Shown in pieces: positions 58,588 through 64,000 of a stretch of 64,000 bases of DNA (its first letter is position 1; each line of letters opens with the position of its first letter). The position numbers and the translations under genes were made by a program. The DNA lies in assembly GCA_964415295.1 (NCBI GenBank), contig CAYPYN010000002.1:248001-312000 (forward strand), given 5' to 3'. A model generated the notes under the pieces. It saw only the letters and a program-made list of their open reading frames with translations, ran no database searches and had not been told where the DNA came from. The stretch comes from SB21 sp964415295. Its GTDB lineage: Bacteria > CLD3 > SB21.

Positions 58588-59755
58588 CCTTATTGCGCTC
58601 CTGCCTGAGCAGTATCATGAAGCCGACAAAACCGGCTATGATCGATGCGCTTAAGATGGAAATCTTAGCGACGGCTTGAAATTCCCCGTGTTCGAAAGAG
58701 AGCAAAGAAATAAAAATTGACATCGTAAAACCGATGCCTGCGAGAAATCCCAGGCCCCACACATGTCTCCATGACATCTGATCCGGCAAACCTGAAATGC
58801 CGAGACGTACGGGCAGCCATGTAAAAAGCAGGATTCCTATTGGCTTACCCAATACCAGACCGCCTATCACGCCAAAAGATACCGGCGATAAGAAACTTTC
58901 CAATGCACGGCTCTCCAAAACGATACCCGTATTGGCTATCGCAAAAACAGGCATGATAAGATAGTTGACAGGCTTTTGTATCGCATGTTCGAGGATTTCC
59001 AGCATTGAATTTTCTTCTCCGTCGCCGTCCGAAGGGATCGTTATCGCCAGAAGAACGCCGGAAATAGTTGCATGAATCCCCGACTTGTACACAAAGTACC
59101 ACATCAAAATGCCTGGAATAAGATAAACCGCCCATCTTCGCACACCCAGCTTATTCAAGATCAATAAAGCGACAAATATTCCTCCGGCGACTAGAAGGTT
59201 GGTAAGGTAAAGCTGTTTGGTATAGAAAACAGCGATCACGAGGATCGCGCCCAGATCGTCCGCAATGGCCAACGCGGCCAAGAAGATCCGCAAGGAGGCC
59301 GGCACGCGCTCACGCAACAACGACAAAATGCCCAGAGCGAATGCTATATCCGTAGCCATCGGAATCGCCCATCCTTTGGCGCTTTCCTGACCGGCGTTAA
59401 ATGAAAAATAGATCATCGCCGGAAAGACCATACCACCTACCGCCGCTGACACCGGCAATAGGGCCTTTTGGAATGAGGCCAGTTCACCTTTTACCATTTC
59501 GCGCTTGATCTCGAGTCCGACGAGCAGGAAGAAGACCGCCATGAGACCGTCGTTGATCCAATGCTCGATCGATTTCTTCAGCACAAAATCATCCCAGACA
59601 ACTCCGAGCCGGTGTCCCAAGAACCCGAAATATTCCTCACTAAGCGGTGAATTGGCTAAAAGGAGAGCGGCGATCACGCAGAAGATAAGAATAATGCCGC
59701 TATTTTTTTCCGACTCAAAGAATTCTTTGAATGCGTTCCGGGTTGTTCGATCCAT
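58577..59755 (-). CDS. nhaA: Na+/H+ antiporter NhaA
   Basis: A 392-residue antiporter with 11-12 membrane helices. Family motifs are visible: MATDIAFALGILSLL and ALAIADDLGAILVIAVFYT, which hold the paired Asp of the ion site. It exports sodium in exchange for protons. The last 11 bases overlap the rrf2 gene on the other strand. Confidence 0.95.
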   Translation of the reverse strand: MDRTTRNAFKEFFESEKNSGIILIFCVIAALLLANSPLSEEYFGFLGHRLGVVWDDFVLKKSIEHWINDGLMAVFFLLVGLEIKREMVKGELASFQKALLPVSAAVGGMVFPAMIYFSFNAGQESAKGWAIPMATDIAFALGILSLLRERVPASLRIFLAALAIADDLGAILVIAVFYTKQLYLTNLLVAGGIFVALLILNKLGVRRWAVYLIPGILMWYFVYKSGIHATISGVLLAITIPSDGDGEENSMLEILEHAIQKPVNYLIMPVFAIANTGIVLESRALESFLSPVSFGVIGGLVLGKPIGILLFTWLPVRLGISGLPDQMSWRHVWGLGFLAGIGFTMSIFISLLSFEHGEFQAVAKISILSASIIAGFVGFMILLRQERNKVTH

Positions 59756-59768
59756 ATTTCCTCCTTTT

Positions 59769-60737
59769 TCAGTCGACGATGGACCTGAAAAAATCCATCA
59801 TGCGGTGTTCCGACCAATAGGTTCCCCGGCGGCCGAGGCTCATAAAACCAACGTGACCGCCGGAACGCGGCATTTCCAAGAAAAAATTTGAATTCGCTTT
59901 TGCTTCCTCAACGGGATAACACGCTTCAGCAAAAAAAGGGTCGTTCCCGGCATTCACCAGCAAAGCCGGAATGGCGATGTTGGGTATCAGCGGTTTACAG
60001 CTCGATCTTTTCCAATAATCCTCGGCATCTCTGAAGCCGTTCATGGGCGCTGTATAACGGTCATCAAACTGGCGGAAATTACGGATCCGCTCGTAGCCGG
60101 CATCGTCGACCAGACCGGGAAATAATTCCATTTTTGCCCGGATCTTTTCGCGCAGCATTTTCAGAAACCGGGACATGTAAATCCTGCAATCGGGAGCTTC
60201 CATGCGGATCGCACCGGAACGAAGGTCGCACAGGACCGAAAAGCAGGCCGCGGCCTTTACGACCGATGGAACCGAATTTCCGCGGTCACCCAGGTATTTT
60301 AGAACCACATTGCCGCCGAGACTGAAACCAACAAGACCGATCGACCTGTAATTCCCTGTATTCATGACATGCCGTACGAGAGTCTCCACATCTTCCGACA
60401 TCCCGCTGTGATAGGAACGTATCTGCCGGTTGGGTACGCCGCTGCAACTTCGAAAATTGACGGCCAGCGCGTCCCATCCGTTGTTATTGAGCATCTTTGC
60501 CATACCGAGAACGTAGTGCCGGCTCGTATTACCTTCCAAACCGTGAAAAATGATACCGAGCTTGTCGGAACCGGCATGAGACCAATCGATGTCCAGAAAG
60601 TCGTTGTCGGGAGTCTCGATGCGCTCCCGCCGGTAACTCACACCTTCCACTCTGCGTAATATGGATGGCAAAACCGTCTGCAGGTGGGCATTCCCAAAAC
60701 CCCACGGAGCTTTATATGTGGATGGAAGAATCGGCAT
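59769..60737 (-). CDS. YheT-like alpha/beta hydrolase
   Basis: A 322-residue alpha/beta hydrolase of the YheT/ABHD1-3 branch. The catalytic serine is Ser139 in GFSLGGN. Asp in NAGNDPF and His in SGGHVGF complete the triad. The N-terminal PWGFGNAHLQTVLP pattern is typical of this family. It may act as an esterase. It lies 13 bases before nhaA. Confidence 0.9.
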   Translation of the reverse strand: MPILPSTYKAPWGFGNAHLQTVLPSILRRVEGVSYRRERIETPDNDFLDIDWSHAGSDKLGIIFHGLEGNTSRHYVLGMAKMLNNNGWDALAVNFRSCSGVPNRQIRSYHSGMSEDVETLVRHVMNTGNYRSIGLVGFSLGGNVVLKYLGDRGNSVPSVVKAAACFSVLCDLRSGAIRMEAPDCRIYMSRFLKMLREKIRAKMELFPGLVDDAGYERIRNFRQFDDRYTAPMNGFRDAEDYWKRSSCKPLIPNIAIPALLVNAGNDPFFAEACYPVEEAKANSNFFLEMPRSGGHVGFMSLGRRGTYWSEHRMMDFFRSIVD

Positions 60738-60750
60738 ACTTGTCCGCTTA

Positions 60751-62958
60751 TTAAAGATTCTTAATCCAGAAATCCAGCATCTTATTATACAAATGGATCA
60801 GCGCTTCTGAATCGGTGATACTGTGTTTACGCATAGGGTAGATCATCATGTCAAACTGAATATTCGCCTTGATCAACTCGTTCGCAAAAGTCCATGCATT
60901 TTGAGGATGTACATTATCGTCGTAAGTTCCGTGAACGATCAATAATCGCCCATGAAGATTCTTGGCATATTGATTCAGATTAGTCTTCGCATAACCATCC
61001 GGATTGGCCTCGGGAGTTTTCATGGTGGTCTCGGCATATTTCGTATCGTAATACCGCCAGTCCGTAAGAGCCGCCACGGCGATGCCTGCTTTGAATTCTT
61101 TGGAGCGACTCATACCCAGTAATGTGAATGTTCCTCCGCCGCTCCAGCCCCATATCCCAATCCGTCCGGGGTCGACGTACGGTTGCTTTTTTATCCACTG
61201 AACGGCATCGACCAGGTCATTGAGTTCGCCGTCGCTCGCTTGTTGCTTGACCACCGTATTTTCCAAAGCTTTACTGATCGCTGTGGCGCTTCGATTGTCC
61301 ACTTTGACCACAAGAAAACCCCGGTCCGCCATAATCTGATAGAACCAGATGTCACGCCTCCATGAATGGGACACCACAGGAGCTGAAGGTCCGCCGTAAA
61401 CAAAGAATATCACGGGATACTTCTTACTCGGATCAAAATCCTTTGGTTTTAACAAAGTAGCCGGCATCGGAAATCCATCTTTGGCAGGTATCGTGAGCAA
61501 TTCCGGATATTGGAAATCGAACTTAGACAGAAGTTCAGGTCTTGGCGCTGCAATAGTCATAATGGATTTGCCGTCGTTCCGTTTCAAGTACAACCCCGGA
61601 AGCGTCCGAAGACTGGAATATTCATCCATGTAATATTGCCCGTCCGGGCTGAAGCTTATTTTATGAGTACCCTCCTCCTGCGTCAATCTTTGCCAGTGTT
61701 TGCCGTCCAGCTTAACACGATAAAGATGTTTTTCCACCGACGATTTCTCCAGAGCCGTGACATAGACCCATCCGTCTTTTTCGTTCAATCCGGCTGCTGC
61801 GGAATTATTACCCGTTGCCCTTAGAGCCCAATTTCCTTGAGTCACGGCATTGACCAGTTTCCCTTCCATGGTATAACGGTAGAGGTGATTGTATCCGCTT
61901 CGCTCTGAGACCCATAAGAAATACTTACCATCGCGTAGAAAATGAAGATCATAGTGAACATTGACCCATGCGGTATCGGTTTCTTTGAGGACCAAAGCGG
62001 ACTTACCGGTTGAAGCGTCCGCAAAGAAAAGATTCAGTTCGGTCTGAGGCCTGTTCAACGTTTGAACGGCTATTCTTTTGTTATCAGGCAGCCAGTTGAC
62101 GCGGACAATATATTCGTACGTTTGCCCGCTCAGATCTACCCAAGCCGTCTGAGCGGTCGCGACATCGGCAATACCCACTTTTACGGAAGGATTGATGCCG
62201 CCGGCTTTAGGATACCTCTGAAGAATTTCCCGAGGAACGGCCGGCTTGAAATCGATCCATCGCATCACACTGACGGCCGATTCGTCGCTCTGAAGAAATG
62301 CGATCTTCTTCGAATCCTCCGACCACCAGTAACCGATATCCTCCCTGTCAAAGATTTCTTCCCAATAGAGCCACGTCAAAGTGCCGTTGAGTTTTGTATC
62401 GGAACCATCCTGAGTAATTCTTTTTTCGAGTCCGCTGATCAGGTCGTACACGTACAGATCGTTTTGCCTAACAAACGCCACACGGTTTCCGTCCGGTGAA
62501 AAGCGTGGCGACTTCTCGGAATCCTCCGTTTGCGTCAGTCTTCGGAAGGACGCGGCCGGCAAGTCGAGCACAAACAGATCGTCGTCAAATTCATACAAGG
62601 CTCTGAGACCGCTTCGGTCAAATTCGGCCGGCCACGAAAGAACGGACGGAAAGTCATCGCCGCTGTAAAGCCTTCGCAAACTCGCGATAGCCTTGCTCAT
62701 ATCGAGAGCGGGACGCCGTTGCCCGAACTTCGGGTCTAACTTCTCATAAGTACGCTCTTCTCTGGGATTCAGCGAATCATAGAGCATGACGGTGCCGTCC
62801 CAAAGCCATACGAACTGAGGCACCGAAGCGATACGGGAGGGTTCGGCTGAATAGATCCATTCCACCGATATCTTCTCCTTTTCCTGCGCTGAGATATTCT
62901 TATGTGAAAATGCGGGATACCCTGTGAGGGAAATAAGCAATACAATGATGCCCTTCAT
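60751..62958 (-). CDS. S9 family peptidase (DPP IV-like)
   Basis: A 735-residue exported enzyme with a signal peptide, starting at ATG 62958. An eight-blade-like beta-propeller (about 35-480) includes Glu200-Glu201 (WEE), which matches the glutamate pair that binds the free N-terminus in dipeptidyl peptidase IV. The hydrolase domain has Ser606 (GWSGGG), Asp680 (HGTYDD) and His712 (RKHS). An upstream open frame adds about 180 residues but covers the next gene's antisense and is not real. It probably removes N-terminal dipeptides from periplasmic peptides. Confidence 0.92.
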   Translation of the reverse strand: MKGIIVLLISLTGYPAFSHKNISAQEKEKISVEWIYSAEPSRIASVPQFVWLWDGTVMLYDSLNPREERTYEKLDPKFGQRRPALDMSKAIASLRRLYSGDDFPSVLSWPAEFDRSGLRALYEFDDDLFVLDLPAASFRRLTQTEDSEKSPRFSPDGNRVAFVRQNDLYVYDLISGLEKRITQDGSDTKLNGTLTWLYWEEIFDREDIGYWWSEDSKKIAFLQSDESAVSVMRWIDFKPAVPREILQRYPKAGGINPSVKVGIADVATAQTAWVDLSGQTYEYIVRVNWLPDNKRIAVQTLNRPQTELNLFFADASTGKSALVLKETDTAWVNVHYDLHFLRDGKYFLWVSERSGYNHLYRYTMEGKLVNAVTQGNWALRATGNNSAAAGLNEKDGWVYVTALEKSSVEKHLYRVKLDGKHWQRLTQEEGTHKISFSPDGQYYMDEYSSLRTLPGLYLKRNDGKSIMTIAAPRPELLSKFDFQYPELLTIPAKDGFPMPATLLKPKDFDPSKKYPVIFFVYGGPSAPVVSHSWRRDIWFYQIMADRGFLVVKVDNRSATAISKALENTVVKQQASDGELNDLVDAVQWIKKQPYVDPGRIGIWGWSGGGTFTLLGMSRSKEFKAGIAVAALTDWRYYDTKYAETTMKTPEANPDGYAKTNLNQYAKNLHGRLLIVHGTYDDNVHPQNAWTFANELIKANIQFDMMIYPMRKHSITDSEALIHLYNKMLDFWIKNL

Positions 62959-62987
62959 ACTTATTCCTTTATGCAATTGCAAGTACG

Positions 62988-63725
62988 TTATATGAGTTGT
63001 TTTTTTAGTTTTTCGAATTTTTTTCCCCTCCGCCAGCCATGAATAGCAAGCACGGGTCCTATCATTCCATACGTCATGCCGGACAAAAAGCCTCCAATAA
63101 AAGGATCGGACGATAATGCCAGCAACATGGATACGGCGGCAACTCCCATGAGCAGGACGCACGATTGCAGAGCGGACCGCGTAATGAATATCTCCACCGG
63201 ATTGAGTTCCAGCTGATCCCGCAGCCGGTAGGCGTGCCCATGCAGGATGCCAAAGAGCATGAACACCAGAAAAAAGCCGGTTCCATAAATGAGCATCATC
63301 GCGCCGCTGTCCACTCCCCGCACAAAGGGTATATGGGCCGAACCCGGGAAGAAGAGTCCATTGATCACAAAGGAAAAGACGAACTTGAGCGGGAAAACAT
63401 AAAACAAAACCACGAACAGCAGGATAGCCGTAAATACGATGGTAAAAGTATCCGTCAATCCGTACCGCCTGAAAAACTTGTAATGCGAATACCATATCCA
63501 CATCAGCGTCATAAAGCAGGTACCGAAAGCAAGAAAACCCAACATGGTTTCTTTCAATTCATCAAACGTTTTGGGCACCTCCAGCGAAACAACGATCAGC
63601 GTCATGGCAAACGCAAATACCGCATCGCTGAAACTTTCGATACGTGTGACTTCATGGCCCCGCCACCGGAAATGCTCTTCAGACGCTATTCCTTTTGACG
63701 ACATGGTCTCCCGGATCATACTCAT
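62988..63725 (-). CDS. TMEM175-like (DUF1211) potassium channel protein
   Basis: A 245-residue membrane protein with about six helices. The family signature is RIESFSDAVFAFAMTLIVV (about 28-46), with the FSD motif of TMEM175 channels. Bacterial members conduct potassium with a hydrophobic filter. The ATG at 63725 overlaps the Nudix stop by four bases. GGAGAA is the ribosome site. Confidence 0.85.
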   Translation of the reverse strand: MSMIRETMSSKGIASEEHFRWRGHEVTRIESFSDAVFAFAMTLIVVSLEVPKTFDELKETMLGFLAFGTCFMTLMWIWYSHYKFFRRYGLTDTFTIVFTAILLFVVLFYVFPLKFVFSFVINGLFFPGSAHIPFVRGVDSGAMMLIYGTGFFLVFMLFGILHGHAYRLRDQLELNPVEIFITRSALQSCVLLMGVAAVSMLLALSSDPFIGGFLSGMTYGMIGPVLAIHGWRRGKKFEKLKKQLI

Positions 63726-64000
63726 GCTATTCTCCTTGATTTTCTTAACATGCGCAATATTGAAGGCTCTTTGGTGTATTCAGGAACCTGGTCTACGCGG
63801 ATCCACTTCACCTCATGCGATTCGTCCGACACCTGCAGCGGATCGTTCCGATCGGCTTCGAAGAGAAACCGGACGTCGAAATGGAAATGCGCGGGAATAT
63901 CCCTGTAGACCGGTATCTCGTGGATGTCCAGATCAAATATTTCATCCGAAAGAGGTTTGATCTTCGAAAGGCCTGATTCCTCACAGGCCTCGCGGAGTGC
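63722..64000 (-). CDS. Nudix hydrolase, C-terminal fragment
   Basis: The last 92 codons of a gene that continues past the window end. The segment ALREACEESG is the second half of the Nudix box (REx2EE), followed by a beta-rich end with HEVKWIRVDQVPEY, typical of the fold. It hydrolyses an unknown nucleoside diphosphate derivative. Its stop overlaps the start of the TMEM175-like gene (ATGA). Confidence 0.85.
   Translation of the reverse strand, partial: ALREACEESGLSKIKPLSDEIFDLDIHEIPVYRDIPAHFHFDVRFLFEADRNDPLQVSDESHEVKWIRVDQVPEYTKEPSILRMLRKSRRIA

Noticed and set aside
62959..63501. Apparent N-terminal extension of the S9 peptidase
   Set aside because: It lies over the TMEM175-like gene in another frame, and the true start has a signal peptide directly after it.

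Overview
The window is a dense bacterial chromosome segment with about 50% GC by eye, genes on both strands, gaps under 250 bases, one tRNA, and no IS element, phage or CRISPR array. The gene content points to a Gram-negative member of the FCB group (Bacteroidota, Ignavibacteriota, Calditrichota or KSB1-like). Evidence for this: an outer-membrane beta-barrel protein, many lipoproteins, a bactofilin-AtpZ-AtpI-atpB gene order, the long form of IspG, and two-component-regulator-type propeller proteins. The exact lineage cannot be fixed from the sequence alone.

Region by region. (1) 1-870 (minus): an ABC exporter. (2) 1016-11146 (minus): a large operon of M23 peptidase, bactofilin, AtpZ, an AtpI-like protein and the complete F1Fo ATP synthase (B E F H A, then G D C). 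Three related small lipoproteins sit between atpA and atpG. A good promoter lies at 11251-11279 and a terminator at about 955-990. (3) 11387-13739: a CsgG-like protein and two lipoproteins. (4) 13956-16998: amidohydrolase, DUF3467-like protein, LysA-like decarboxylase and SRPBCC protein. (5) 17168-19318: polyphosphate kinase. (6) 19315-26286 (minus): six tightly packed genes gpsA, four-cysteine unknown, ispG, HIT protein, rsgA, tldE/pmbA. (7) 26476-30403 (plus): degenerate amidase, outer-membrane protein, P-II and glutamine synthetase. (8) 30551-34856 (plus): prfB with a programmed +1 frameshift, argS, a PfkB kinase and a PTS EIIA. (9) 34857-41807: mixed housekeeping and envelope genes, including two facing beta-propeller genes. 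(10) 42020-47007 (plus): an amidase-deacetylase fusion, ubiE/menG, a cyclodeaminase, and a 47-residue membrane protein overlapping a GAF-SpoIIE phosphatase. Then a tRNA-Leu(CAG) on minus. (11) 47241-52289 (plus): acyltransferase, NodB deacetylase, M1 peptidase, membrane protein. (12) 52439-58587 (plus): sufBCDSU, a SufT-like gene and a three-cysteine Rrf2 regulator. (13) 58577-64000 (minus): NhaA, YheT-like hydrolase, S9 peptidase, TMEM175-like channel and a partial Nudix hydrolase.

The most striking item is the protein at 42020-43594. It joins a CwlD-type N-acetylmuramoyl-L-alanine amidase to a PdaA-type deacetylase. In Bacillus these two enzymes are separate and act one after the other to make the muramic delta-lactam of the spore cortex. 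A fusion in an apparently non-sporulating Gram-negative suggests a one-protein route to delta-lactam peptidoglycan. The next most interesting items are the three paralogous lipoproteins inside the ATP synthase operon, and a recurring promoter form (TTGnnn, 16-18 bases, TAnnTT, usually followed by G) that seems to be the local housekeeping promoter.
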